From: Gnetum montanum
Taxonomy: Eukaryota > Streptophyta > Gnetopsida > Gnetales > Gnetaceae
Length of the DNA: 64,000 bases
Assembly: GCA_015680685.1 (NCBI GenBank)
Contig: MNCI01018418.1
Location: 66,838-130,837 of the forward strand
Direction of reading: 5' to 3'
The notes below the pieces were generated by a model. That model saw only the letters and a list, made by a program, of their open reading frames with translations. It ran no database searches and was not told the DNA's origin. The translations under genes were made by a program, and so were the position numbers. Positions within the stretch are counted from its first letter, which is position 1. Each line of letters begins with the position of its first letter. Below, in pieces: positions 44,443-56,370 of this stretch.

Positions 44443-45400
44443 TCAAAGGTTATATCTATTTTCTTCATTGTTGTTACACTTTTCATCTAAATATATATCT
44501 TCTTCTAAACTTGATAGAGAAGATGTATCACCATATCCGTTGTTGAAAAATTTGCTAGCGTAATGAACACTAGATAGCTCATTATCAAATTCAATATCAA
44601 GGACGTTGGACATTGCAACATCACTTTCATCCTCATTATGTACTAACTTAGTATCTTGATGTTTATGTTTTCTGTTTTTCTTTTCTTCCTTGATTCTAAC
44701 TTTTGCCAAAGCTTTTTCTAGTTTCATTACATTGTTGGATAATTCTCTCATTAATTGTTCTTTTTTAGATTCTCTACTTTCTAACTCTTCCTCTATCTTA
44801 ATATGAGGTGGCTCCAGTAATGTTTTAGGTTGGGAAAAATCTTGCATGGGAATCATAAATTATTCTTCTCTTTCATGAGTTGTAATAATTTCTTATTATT
44901 CAAGTTTAGTTATTTGTCTAATTGTATAACTTCACTAAAGTAGTCATTTAGTGTTATCAAGTTTGGGGTTCTTCTTAACCAAATTGAAATATTGGGTATC
45001 ACAACCTTAAGATATGTGTCTCTAAGAATTTCATTTGATGGTCTATATTGTCTTTGAAAGATCCCATAAATTCATTGAAACTTAATATTGAAATCTTTAA
45101 TTGACTCTTAAATTCCTTGCTTAGCTTATACTAGCCCACAATATAGTTGTTGTTAATCCAATTGATTGTCAAAATAAACCAAGAAAAGGTTTTTCATGTC
45201 ATCCCAACTTGTGATACTATTTCTTGGAAATTTTGTATATGAAATTTGAGGCATATCCTTTAAATTTGCTACGAACAATCTACAACCTTGATCTTGGTGT
45301 TGAATATTTGCATGACCTAAAGATAACTCAAATAGGTGAATGTACTCTTTAGCCAAATAAGCTTTTCAAGAATAAAACACTTAGGAAAATGTTTGTAAAC
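44443..45400 (-). pseudogene. Gypsy gag with coiled-coil segment (minus strand)
   Basis: The 67-codon stretch 45,356-45,153 reads MAKEYIHLFELSLGHANIQH, then GCRLFVANLKDMPQISYTKF and ITSWDDMKNLFLVYFDNQL. The last part fits the Retrotrans_gag pattern W-xx-(L/M)-xx-xFxxxF. The following 137-codon stretch (44,856-44,443) is a Lys/Glu-rich probable coiled coil (KKEQLMRELSNNVMKLEKAL) with an acidic Asp/Ser-rich tail. The two are broken by a frameshifted gap. It belongs to the element whose LTR lies at 46.0-46.15/55.17-56.34 kb. Confidence 0.65.
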
Positions 45401-45991
45401 TACCTTAGAAATATCATTGTAGTTTTGAAATCCTAATGATGTAACTCTTTGCTAAGGATTCACTGGTTGTGGATTTTCCATCCTATTAGAATTCCTTTTG
45501 ATCATTGAAGTCTTATATTTCATTTACCTTTTCCTATATATTGATAAACTAGACAGAAGAAGTAAACTTCTTATCCTTCTAGTTTTTACTCCACTACTTG
45601 TGCCAAACTCAAAAATCCTTTTTTTGTTTTTCTTCTAATGAATAATCAGTATTATAATTAGGAATTTCTTTAGAACCTTTGGAATCTTCTAAACTATTAG
45701 TCTGTTTGATCATGAACTCAAAATAATAGCTACTTTTTTTTTCAAGTTCACCTAGCACCAAAAGGAACTATTGACATGCTATGAATATCAAGCTTTTTGA
45801 ATGTAATAAGCTATTAACTTATGAACATAGATAACAAATGTTCTTGCCCTTATTCTAGCATCAAAAAGAGCTATTTGTGACTATTTGGGACCACCAATGT
45901 TGGCCTTTGATCTTGTCACTTGGGATCACTAAAAATGAAGGTGTACCTTTGAATAGGATTTAGGTGCTTGCTTGTCTCCTACCAACAACAA
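45401..45991 (-). other. Leader between primer site and gag (minus-strand Tat-like element)
   Basis: Non-coding leader. 45,875-45,991 parallels the leader at 42,750-42,880. A primer-site-like GGTATCTAAGTC is read on the minus strand at 45,992-46,003. Confidence 0.5.
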
Positions 45992-46003
45992 GACTTAGAT
46001 ACC

Positions 46004-46155
46004 TACAAATAAACTCAATAGATATAGAGCAAACTAAGCGTAAATGTGTGTTTGTTGTTGTGAATGTTGAAATGGTTGGTTTTGTGTATGAAACTATAAC
46101 TAACTATTATAATAAATATTCAGCTAACTTTTTTGAATGTTATAACTCATTAAAG
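46004..46155 (-). repeat. LTR 3' end of Tat-like element, left of nested insertion
   Basis: Final ~152 bp (minus strand) of an LTR whose other part lies at 55,170-56,343. It aligns with the uninterrupted copy at about 42,585-42,737. The LTR was split by the element at 46,161-55,164. Confidence 0.7.
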
Positions 46156-46160
46156 ATTTT
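46156..46160. repeat. Target-site duplication (left), ATTTT
   Basis: ATTTT left of the inserted element. The right side has ATTTC at 55,165-55,169, and the uninterrupted copy supports ATTTC as original. Confidence 0.65.
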
Positions 46161-47033
46161 TGATGAGTAGCAAGGTACCCCTACGTACAACTATAAAAAT
46201 CACAAGGATTCACACATTCTTTGGTTGAATTCCATGGATGGGACTAGTTATGCATCAAAATTTTTATGCTCTAATCACAGTTCGCCATCTTCCCACTTGG
46301 GCTAGTAGTAGCTTTTTCATGTATGATTTGGTTCAAAGTAAGGCATATGATGACATCTAATCCTATGCTACTCCTAATGATAATAAAGGGATAAGTTAAT
46401 TAAGCTAATGAACAATGGAAAATAAGATCTAAACTAGCCTATGTGCAATAAGTAGTTGTCCCCAATCATTCATACACACCTTGGACTTCATATAACTACT
46501 ATTGGATCTATCAAGTGTACATCATTAGGTCTACCAAATGATACACTGCTGGATTACCAGGTAGTTATACTTAAGTGCTTGTGATTAAGTTGTACTCATT
46601 CTACTTAATGACAAGAATAGTAAATAGCAAGAAATGGCAACATTGATTAAAGATACTAGTAAATAATTAAAGAAATAATAAATATAAGTGAATGCTGCAA
46701 TGATGGAAGTAATCTTGATATTTATTTCTAGTCATGTAACATGTCCAAGTATGTCACACTCGAACAAAGGTATCATACAATTGCAAACATCACACTGTGA
46801 GCATGCATTGGGAATAATAGAACTTGAATTCAAAAATCTAATAAAGACTATAAAAAATAGAGAACTAAAACTATATCCCAACCATGCACCCAAGTGTTGT
46901 ATTTATTGGCTAGCATGGAAGAGATGATATTGGATATCTGACATCATTTTTTGGGACCCGATATCACATATCTGATATTGGAGCCTTGATATCGAGTATC
47001 TAATATCAAGGCTAACATAATGATGACTCATCA
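46161..47033 (-). repeat. 3' LTR of pol-less Athila-type element (873 bp)
   Basis: Bounded by TGATGAGTAGCAAGG (46,161) and GACTCATCA (47,033). Pairs with 54,304-55,164. TATA position reads CCAATAAATAC on the minus strand near 46,905. Confidence 0.85.
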
Positions 47034-47179
47034 TACCCTCATGACTAAATGAAAACTCATCCTTGAGTTAAAAAAATGAGAAATATGTTCTTTAAAAACA
47101 TTGTTGGGATGATATGGAATTATTAATTAACTCAGAAAAATAAAAAATGGACTTATACATGCTGCAGTGGTGATTTATA

Positions 47180-50100
47180 AAAATTGGGACACAATATCAC
47201 AAGACACAAAATTACGGAAGCTCATGTAGTTCTCGGAGGTGGTGGCTCCTTCATTAGTAGCTTCCCTTTATTGCTAGGCTTCTAAAATTGGTAATGGTTG
47301 AGGAGTGCCTCCAACTTTTCTTCTTTTGTTAATGGATCTTGTACCATCTAGGATGCTAAATTGATGTGTGCTTGCATTGGTACATCCCAAGGACATGACA
47401 GTTGTAGAAACATTTTGTTGGCCTTCACATACTAGGCCACAAACTACCATCACTCTTCTTCGAATTACTTGGCCTTTTCTTTAAATTCATGATAATTTAT
47501 AACTCTCCTAGCTAGGTCTAAAGTGACATCCTTTGGTCCATGGTAGTGGGCTTTAAGCACCTTAAGTTCTAAGTTTGCTATGTGAAGTTTTTGCAAAGCA
47601 GCTTTTCTGTCCACAAACTCTTTCTCATATAGGACATAGGTGGTTGCTACCTTTTTTTCTAGCTTACTTTTGGGCCAACTTACTATTAACATGGAAATAT
47701 CTGAAGTTAGCCAATACCATGTGTTCTTTGAAGTCTTCGATCTATAGGTCTTTATTTTTCACCTCTGCTTGATGGACTAGTTCATAGTTATCTAGAATTG
47801 GTTACCACTCAAGATTTTGTATTGACATGGACCCAATGTAGGCTTTGGTCATCTAGATTTCTTTTTCATTTATTGGTTTGTACATTCCTACCTAGTCGTA
47901 GAAGTGCTCTTTAAGCCTTTCATGCTTCTTGGCCTTATTCTGCCATGTGTTTATTTCAATTGCTAACTTTTTTTGAATGACGTAGACCTCCTACATTGAA
48001 AGGGTTGTATTTTTCCTAGCCAATTTTATGATATCTTGGTTGATCCTCATCAATCATTTCCTTAATTGATGGATGCTTTCTTCCAAAACATTCTTTTATT
48101 TTTCAATGGTGGTCAACTTGGAGTTCTTAATAGTGAACTATTTATTCTCTTCCTAAGTGGCAATCAATGCATTCTTGTAGGTGTGGGATTGTGCATTAGT
48201 AGTAGAAGCATTCCAAACTACCTTCTTCTTTTCTTGCTTAGCAGATTTATTCTCCTCAGTCAACTTGATTAGCTACTCTATTTTGAATTACTCTAGTTGG
48301 TTAGACATAATAAATTAGGCAAGATCCCATTGTTTAGCTCTCAAGGCCACCAACCCTTGTTGCAAATGTTGCACCTCCACTTCCACATGTTTCACCCTAA
48401 CTTTAGCCATAACCAACTTTACTGTACTGGTAATGAGGTTTGGCTGGACTATAGTGACATCACTAGGGATGTCAAACAAGATGGTCATCACTTGCCCTAT
48501 TTGTAGTAATTAGTCTAACACATCCTCATGTGCCATAGGAGTCATCGAAGTCCTAGCAAGAATTTGTGCATCTTTGGTCCTAGTCAGATCTACTAGGGGT
48601 ACAATAGGCACATTGAATGATTCTCTGATATGATCTGTTATTACTTCTACTACATCTATCACATCTTCATGCTGCATTACTACAATTGTGGCACCTTCTC
48701 CCATTTCAAGAATCACTTGGAAGTATGCAGCATTACCAAATATTTGTCTAGACCTCTAGGATTATCCTCCTAATTATAGTAAGATCTACCCCATTGTTGG
48801 ATCTACCAAAATGATGGACTACACAGCATCATCGATGACTCTAAAGAGGCAATCTATGCTTTTCCAACTCATTGTTTTAGTAATTTTCTATAAATGGCTT
48901 ATTGTTGGCCTATAATTTTATGGTGGCGATGGTAGAGCTTGTGTTTCATGGCATTATTCAAGCTCCCATTCTACTTATTTTTCCACTTCTACTTCCTTTT
49001 TCATTTCTTGCTCCTCACCAAGGTCCTTCTTTGGTGTTTCAAGTTTGAGGAGTTTAGCAAAGGAATCATTTTGATCATTCCTGTGAACATCATTTGTGTA
49101 CCCTAGGATTCTAGCATGTTTGTACAATTTTTGGATTAGGAAAGGGAATGGAAGTATTAGCTTCCCTGCCTTGTTCTCCTCAAATAACCTTTGAATCTTT
49201 TTGTAGTATACCTAGGGAAGGTTGATTGTGTATTTTCCCATTAGGATGGCACTTCCCCTAGCTACATAGGTTGAAATTCTGTTAAGCTCCTTGGTTGGGA
49301 AGAGATGATATGTGCTTATCTTGAGAAGTATGTTCTCTCTTCTAGAGTCAATTCATTGTATGTTTTGTCATCCTTACTGTATGCTCGTCTTAGCCATAAG
49401 TTTCTAGTTTAGGAGTCAAATCTTGTAGATAGATGGACTAACTTAGTCCCTTCATTTAGCATATTCAGAGCTTTGACGATGGCTTTAATCGAAAATGAGA
49501 CATTAACTTCACAAATGTTAATAGTGGTGCCTTCATCTTTGTTGTGCTAGAACTGATATGTTTTACCAAGGTACCACTCATCGTTGTCTGAAAGAATAGG
49601 CCACAAAGGTGACACCTAAAGTTGTTTTCAAATTGCTTTTGGAGCATACTCCATAAATGGACCAAAGTTCATCTCCATGATGACCATGATCAACATGGAT
49701 TTATCTTGAATTACTTCAAGGTATTCTATGGACAACATGAGATATTGTCCTTGCATGAAAGCTTGGGGTTTTGCAACCTCTCCTTGGAACAACTTCCTAG
49801 TAATAAGAACCTCTTGATGGATGTTTAAGGATTAGGCTTCCTGATCCTCATGCTCTACCTGCTCTCTTTGTTGGCCTCGATCACCTTGTGGGCACTTGGC
49901 TACTTGCTATGAAGTTTCTCCTTATGCTTCTCTTTTTGGGACCATCTGTAATCAATCAAAGAATACATGTTACTAAGGTATTTTTATTTAGCATTAACAG
50001 GTTCATATCTCACCCATGTCGTAGTCTCATTAAGTTCATGTGATTGTAGAGTTAGAAAAATTTTCAGAGAAGTGCTGAAAAAGTGTTTATCTCCTCGTAT

Positions 50101-50320
50101 GACCTTACATAGTTGATTTTCTTTTTCTTATATGTGGCTTCCAATGATGGTTATGATCCCTTGGGTGGAGAAAGTAAGGTTTTTGGCATTAATGTGATTG
50201 ATTGTTCATTATAATACTTAAGAATTTTAACACTCTTGCCCTTATAATATCCTTTGGGCAATAGAAAATTTCAAAAAAATGGCACAATTTTCTTACACAA
50301 GTACACCCCCATGACTAACT
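47180..50320 (-). pseudogene. Extra ORF region of pol-less element (aORF-like), broken
   Basis: Minus-strand fragments. Near 49,950 a possible start reads MVPKREA after TTGATTGATTACAG. Further on, near 49.3-49.1 kb, comes YYKKIQRLFEENKAGKLILP and FPFLIQKLYKHARILGY, which recalls the putative plant transposon domain found in extra ORFs of Ogre/Athila elements. The end (47,692-47,465) is a Lys/Glu/Leu-rich probable coiled coil (EKEFVDRKAALQKLHIANLE). An acidic/Ile-rich piece lies at 48,716-48,510. Globular part followed by coiled coil resembles the 8.8-3.66-kb region, but I could not align them residue by residue. Stops are frequent. The function of such ORFs is not established. Confidence 0.4.
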
Positions 50321-50705
50321 TGGATAGTTCTAGGTCAAATAGGTTCAAGTTGTAGAAAAGAAAAGTGGTAAAGAGAAAAATATTGCAAGTAGAAAGTGGT
50401 TGTGTAGAGCTCTAAGTTGTGAAAGAAAATTTGAAAATATTTCCTAGCTGTAAATGATGAGAATGAAGTTTCGTCACCATGGAGATCATATATATAGGTT
50501 TTGTACAGCCCAATATTGGGTATCCTATGTTGCATCCCACCCAATATGAGGTACTTGATTTTGAGGTCCATGGATGTGCATCTAATGATGGTACTGAGCA
50601 TAAGAAATGAAGCTCTAGGGTTGGTTGGAAGGTTTCAGGTTAGGTCCATAGTTATGAGGTAAGTAGGAAATCTTATGAAGGCACTGGAAGTGGTAGCAGA
50701 TGGAG

Positions 50706-51720
50706 TCGACAATATTTAAAACTTTGGAAGATGTAAGAAAGATAAAATTAAATTAAGGTTATGGAATAGATCAATTATATGATAAGAGAAATGATGAAAT
50801 TTAACAATTAAGTGCTTGAAAGGTAAAGAATGATGTAGTTGGATCAAACAAGTACAAGTCACAAAAGTTATACAAGTGGATCCTCCCCAAAGTAGGCTCT
50901 AGCCTNTTGTGTTATTAATGATTAAATAATCATGAGCCCTTCTTTCCAATACTCAAACCAAGTCCAAACCACAATTCAATGACATTGCATTATCTCATCA
51001 CTTTGGTTGACAACCATAAAACTATCATAGTTGCAAGGAGAAACATCACTTAGCATTTTGTCCAAGGGAGGAGCTTATTTATGGCACACATGTTTTTTTT
51101 ATGGAACTTCTAAGAAGCTACAAACCTTCAAGCATGGGTACATGTCTTTCCATTGGGACTTGCAGAAATTATTTAGTGTCCTTTTATGGTACTCTTACTT
51201 TCATTTTTTGTTAGATCTACAAGGATATAATTACAACCTCAGCAACATGATAGAACATATAGAAGTGGTAAAAGAGAATTCACAAATCCTCTTGATATCA
51301 CAACCTTTACATTCTACCTTAGTTCTGCACTCTTTTGCCTAGACACAATGATCATGAATTTATTTTTAGGATGGATGATGAAAAAGAATATCATTATGAC
51401 TAGGGTAAGAACCTCTTATTAATGGAATGAGTGGATGGATGACGTGGTCTCACTATCTAAATAATTAGTCCCTTATGAATCAATAGCATAGAGAAAACCT
51501 CACCTTAATGGGCTACATCATCATTTTATTCACAAGCGAGATTACAATAACAAAGGAAATGAAAACAATTACATAGGAAAAGTTGAAAGGAATAGGAAAA
51601 ATTGTATTAAGAAATAAGAAAATGACAAAAAAATGTTAAACAAAAAGATGGAAAATACTTATGAATCTTGAAGATTAGAATGGGGGATGTCCCCATGACT
51701 AAACATATGGTGGTGATAAG
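50706..51720 (-). other. Athila 3' region shared with the 16.8-18.1-kb element
   Basis: Homologous to 16.85-18.1 kb, for example GGATCCTCCCCAAAGTAGGC near 50,880 and the CCTTCARGCATGGGTA phrase near 51,128 and 17,468. Open stretches on the plus strand (51,031-51,342) are in a poorly conserved frame and probably not genes. A single N lies at 50,906. Confidence 0.5.
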
Positions 51721-51829
51721 GATTAATAAGTAGATAGATAGGATTCATGCATGTATAAAACAATGGTAACCATTCATTCCCTAGCCATTGGGTGTTTGTT
51801 GGTGTTGTAGTGGTTAGGTAGACAAATTG

Positions 51830-52200
51830 TTAATCACACATTGGATTGTTAAAGGGATGATGGATTAGGGTAAGAGGTGTGTTAATGTTATGAATGTTTG
51901 GCCCATAATTGCACCCTTGATTATGATATGGTATGCATGGATTTGTTGGTCTTGCCATGCTTGTAGACTCATTCCTTGGGTTTGGAATTAAAGTAATGAT
52001 GGATGGTGTCCCTTGTGTAGGATCAGAGGATGGTGGTGGTAAAAAGGAAGGTTTTACACCATATTGGTAGTGTGTTGGTTCAGATGATGTGGTAGATCCA
52101 TGAGTATTTTTCTTCAGCTTACGACATTTCCTAAAGAAGGGATGTTTCCAACATGGTGGTTGAGACCTATTGGTGTTAGCATGTCTATGCACATTTGCAA
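51830..52200 (-). pseudogene. Gag C-terminal part, Pro/His/Asn-rich
   Basis: A 120-codon minus-strand stretch with CWKHPFFRKCRKLKKNTHGS and later FLPPPSSDPTQGTP. Comparable in position and His/Asn/Pro richness with 21.77-21.48 kb, the gag C-terminus of the related element. No clean CCHC knuckle is visible. Confidence 0.45.
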
Positions 52201-52799
52201 CACAAGTGGAATTTTTTTGTTGATATTATGGTGCTAAACCTTCCTATGTCATTGCTGGTGGTGTGTAATGAGGTGGAGTATGAGAATATCAAGGGTAGGA
52301 TGGATGGTAAGAGGCACGAGGTGGTGATTCCTCTAGGGATTTCATGGGTTAATGGTACTTGGGAGAGTGATAGTGGAGATTTGAAGTAGAGGACATAGAA
52401 CTAGTTAGAGAAACAAGGTGTTGAATATAATATCTGTGTGGTTTTAGTAGATAGGAAGGATAGGGCTAATCTTGTGGTGGCCTCCCCCATAATTGTGGTT
52501 GTTTCCACTGTGCTTAATGATAGTGTTGAGGTTGGTAATAAGCCCCCCTAAGATAGTGCAGTTGGTTGTGGGGCTGTTTATAATTACCTTGTGGAAGAGG
52601 AAATCTCCTAGGCATGTGCTTCTATACAAACTTCAGATTTAAGACACCTTCTCACTATTTGTGTAGATGCAACAAAACTAGGCAATGACCCTTCAGATGG
52701 TGATATATGTAGATGTCACATCCATTATCCTCGTCTATGGTTGAGTCTATAGCCTCACTTCCTTTAGCTATTTTTTCTATTTGTCAAAAAGTGTTCCTA

Positions 52800-54180
52800 G
52801 CTATTTCTTAGTTCTATATCCTTTGTTTATTATTATTGTCTGGCTTGTTTTGCATGATCCTTTCCTCAACTGTCTCAATGATAGTTGTAATGTTTTCATA
52901 TATCCATTTTGACATCTTATTAAACTTTGCTTCAAGTTCATCAATAGACTTTTGTATCGGTAAGGTTTGTTGTGGAACCACCTTATCAAGAGTGATCTCT
53001 TCCTCCTTATCATAGATATGGACCTACTTTTGTTGAAGAGTTGGGCCCCATTGATATTTCTTGATGTTTTCCCATTTACATATCTCTTCTTCTTCTTTGG
53101 CCACATGCTAGATTAGCTCTCAGATCTAATGGCTTCATAGCTTGTATAATTAACTTGGAGCATACATTCCAAGGGTCTCCTTGGTTTCATTGTGAAGCCC
53201 ATATATGATGTGGAAGAGTTGCCTTTCCTTGGAGAAACCATGGCCTAGGCATCTATCTAATAGGAAATAATATCTATCCAAGGCCATGTCCAAAGGTTCA
53301 TGTTGTTCTTGTCTCCACCATTGGATTTGTTTCCTCAAGTTGGACACCCTCACATAGGTTTGGTATTTCTCATTCAAGAGTTCTAGCATTGTGAACCATT
53401 GTCAAATTAAATTTTGTTTCAATGATCTATACCACACTTCAACTCTATTAATTACTATCCTAGGAAAAAGCATAAGTTTTTGCCACCAACTTTCAATGTT
53501 GTAATAAACACAAACATCATGGATGGCTTGTAAATGATGTTGTGGATCTAAATCATAGCCTCTTGAAAATTTAGGAATATTATTCATGTCAAGCTTGGGT
53601 AGGAGACTCTCCTTGCAATGCCTACAAGATATCTTAACTACCTATATGATCTGCATTAGGCTTTTAATGGCCAACAAGGGTTCATTGTCATTAGACAAGT
53701 TGTGATGAAAATTTCTATTTAGTTGATTATGATGATTTTATCTATGTTTATGTTGATGACCGTGAGTGTTCATACAGGTTCTATTTTTGTTTCTATTCTA
53801 ACCCTTTAGAGGAGCTTTATTTTCATACCTACATTCATCTTTATCAGAACTAGACATTGAAAGGGAATAAGAAGATAAGGAACTAGAAGGATTTCCATGG
53901 CTTCTATGGTGTTCCCCAAGGTCCTTTGATTGATTGTTTCTTAGTTTTAAGGAGGTCTTAGTCCTTGAGGCCTTCCCTAGTCTAGGACTTACTTCATCTT
54001 CTTCAAGGTTATTTACCTTAGGTGAATGTAGTCTTGGAGTGTCATTAGGGTGGTCATGAACATAAGAAACCCCATCATAAGGTTGGTCACTCCAATTTTC
54101 TTCACCATATAGCTCATTAGTTCTCCAATGATTGCTTTCGTTATATAGTGCATTATTGCTTCCTTGTGAAAGAGACATTG
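52800..54180 (-). pseudogene. Athila-type gag, broken
   Basis: The N-terminal stretch 54,178-53,798 is Ser/Asn-rich (MSLSQGSNNALYNESNHWRT). The capsid part is in two pieces: 53,587-53,402 (MNNIPKFSRGYDLDPQHHLQ ... VEVWYRSLKQNLI) and 53,389-53,150 (MLELLNEKYQTYVRVSNLRK ... LDRCLGHGFSKERQLFHI). Then, in another frame, LDKVVPQQTLPIQKSIDELE is a coiled-coil-like segment. It aligns closely with the plus-strand gag at 58.5-59.4 kb (GYNANPQHQFEAFHDAY, WYRSLKPQLI, LHRCLGHGFS). Confidence 0.8.
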
Positions 54181-54284
54181 TTGTTGGCTTATGGTATGTG
54201 TGATTTAATTTGTTCTAAAAGATATATTGTTAATACCTTTACAACAATCATGTATGATATAACTAATCTAGATAACTAGCACCA

Positions 54285-54303
54285 TCCTTGGCAATGGTGC
54301 CAA
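54285..54303 (-). other. Primer-binding site, tRNA-Asp-like
   Basis: Minus strand TTGGCACCATTGCCAAGGA directly after the LTR end (GCTCATCA). Closer to the tRNA-Asp complement (TGGCGCCGTTGCCGGGGA) than the copy at 23.9 kb. Confidence 0.85.
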
Positions 54304-55164
54304 TGATGAGCAACAAGGTACCCTTATGCCTAACCATACGAATCACAAGCATTCATGTACGATCTGCTCAAATTTTTTCAAAGGGACTAGTTGTGCATCT
54401 AAATTGTTATGCTCTAATCGCAATTCATTGTCTTTCCAATTGGACTAGTGATAGATTTGTCACGTATGGTTTAGTCCAGAGCGAGGCATATGATGATGTC
54501 TAATCCTATGCTTCTCTTAATGACAATCAAGGGATAAGTTAATTAAGCTAACAAACAATGAAAAATAAGATCTAAACTAGCCTACATGTGATGAGTATCT
54601 ATTCCCAATCATCCATACAAGCCTTGGACTTCATATAACTACCGCTGAGATTGCCAAGTGTACATCATTGGGTGTTCCAAACAATACACTATTGGATTAT
54701 CAAGTACTTACACTTAAGCACTTGTAAATAAGTTGTACTCATTCCACTTAATGAAAAGAATAGTAAATAGCAATAAATGATAACACAGACTAAATAAAAT
54801 AGTAAATAATTAAACAATTAAATAATTAAGGTAATAGTAAATCTAAGTGAATGCTACAATGATGGAAGTAATCCTGATCTTTATTTCTAGTCATGTAACA
54901 TGTCTAAGTACATCACCCTTGAACAAAGGTGTCATACAATTATAGACATCACACTACAGGCATGCATTAGGAATAATAGAACTTGAATTCAGAAATCTAA
55001 AAAAGACTATAAAAAATTAAGAAGTAAAACTATATCCTAACTATGCATACAAGTGTTGTATTTATAGGCTAGCATAAAAGAGACAATATCAGACATCTGA
55101 CATTGTTTCTTAGGACCCGATATTGCTTATCCAATATTGAGGCTGACACAATGATGACTTATCA
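54304..55164 (-). repeat. 5' LTR of pol-less Athila-type element (861 bp)
   Basis: Bounded by TGATGAGCAACAAGG (54,304) and GACTTATCA (55,164), adjoining the primer site. TATA-like AGCCTATAAATAC on the minus strand near 55,060-55,070. Confidence 0.85.
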
Positions 55165-55169
55165 ATTTC
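55165..55169. repeat. Target-site duplication (right), ATTTC
   Basis: Matches the left ATTTT at four of five positions. See the left copy. Confidence 0.65.
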
Positions 55170-56343
55170 CATTTTCTCAAGTCACTTAGTCTATATAGTC
55201 CCTATAGTACGTTTCTTGAAATAAATAAAATTTTACAAAAATGCTTGAACACAATTTTGTCAAAATCTACTACTAATTTTCCCCCAAAGAGAAAGTTCTA
55301 TAAGAAAACTAGAAATAGAGCAAGATTCAATGGATTTAGTAAAGAAAAGAAAAGAAAAGTTGATTTGTGTGAAATCTCAAATATTTAAGCGAGATAAATT
55401 GACATGAGAAAATACTTCACAATAAGGTTATTCCAATTCAATCTAAATGTTACGAAGTATCCAAACCCTCTAACCTCAATAAGCATTTTCATAAAAGACA
55501 CTCTTATTTAACTACCAAAATGCTTTGTAAATGATAAAGTACAAGCTTTTGTTTGACTAGTTAATAGTTGTTAAGAATTGCAAACAATAGAGCTTTTAGA
55601 AAAATTTGACAATTTCAAGATTGAAACATTAAGGCAATAAACTTTTTTTTAAAAAAAGAAGCTATTTTAATCATCTCAAAGTATCAAAGATTTTCCAGAT
55701 CCTCTACACTCAAACAAGCAATTTCATAAAGACATTAATATTAAATTGCTTAAGATGCTTTTCAAAGACAACATAAGCTCTTATATTGCAAACCTAATGG
55801 AAGCCTAGTATTGTGAAAAAATTAGAGCTATAAGAGTGATCAGAAAATTCCAAAATTAAATGCCAAGAATGATACTATCTAAACCATTAGCTAAGTAACT
55901 AAGACAAAATGGGCAGAAAAGAACTCATAGGATTAAAACAAAGTAGGTAAATTGATGCCTTTAGCAAGCCATGCTTTACAAGAGATCTCGAATAAACATT
56001 ACAAATTTCTTCTTCCAAAATCCCCCACCCCCTTGAATTCTACCCTTGAAGCCATTTTATAGTAACTTTAGGGTAGTTACAATCATCATGAGAAGTTGAG
56101 GTGGGATACAAATATCTAGGGAATTTAGTCATAACCACCATTAGAAATTATAACTTCCATAAGTAATTGTTAGATAAATTCAAGCCATAGTTGGCAAGTG
56201 TCTTCTTGATAATTACAACATCATGAAAAGTTACAAATATTAATAAGAACTAGTTATAATTACCATAAGAAATTATAACTTCTATGAAAAGTTTTAACTC
56301 ATGCAGAATATAAAGGTATGTTTGTCAAATGTCCATCAATCCA
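55170..56343 (-). repeat. LTR (main part) of Tat-like element, right of nested insertion
   Basis: Minus-strand LTR continuing from 46,155. It shares 55.17-55.51 kb with 42,271-42,585. It contains an internal direct repeat of about 233-bp period (55,430-55,550 and 55,663-55,784) and a TATA-like CTATAAAATGG on the minus strand near 56,053-56,063. Its start is near TTGGATTGATGGACA, next to the purine tract at 56,344. Confidence 0.6.
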
Positions 56344-56370
56344 ACCCCCCCACCCCCCTCTTTTTTTTAG
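56344..56370 (-). other. Purine tract abutting the LTR
   Basis: On the minus strand AAAAAAAAGAGGGGGGTGGGGGGG is immediately followed by the LTR start. Composition and position suit a polypurine tract, which would make the sequence at higher coordinates the inside of an element. It may equally be a chance homopolymer expansion. Confidence 0.35.

Larger units (their letters stand above)
46161..55164 (-). mobile_element. Athila-type element lacking pol, with extra ORF region (nested)
   Basis: Minus-strand element with 5' LTR 54,304-55,164, tRNA-Asp-like primer site 54,285-54,303, gag (54.18-51.83 kb), a region homologous to the post-integrase part of the element at 16-18 kb (51.7-50.7 kb), an extra ORF region (50.3-47.2 kb) and 3' LTR 46,161-47,033. 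No protease, RT, RNase H or integrase motifs were found. It could only have moved with enzymes from relatives such as the element at 16.1-24.8 kb. It is inserted in a Tat-like LTR with a 5-bp duplication. A lone N at 50,906 leaves some doubt about continuity. Confidence 0.75.
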
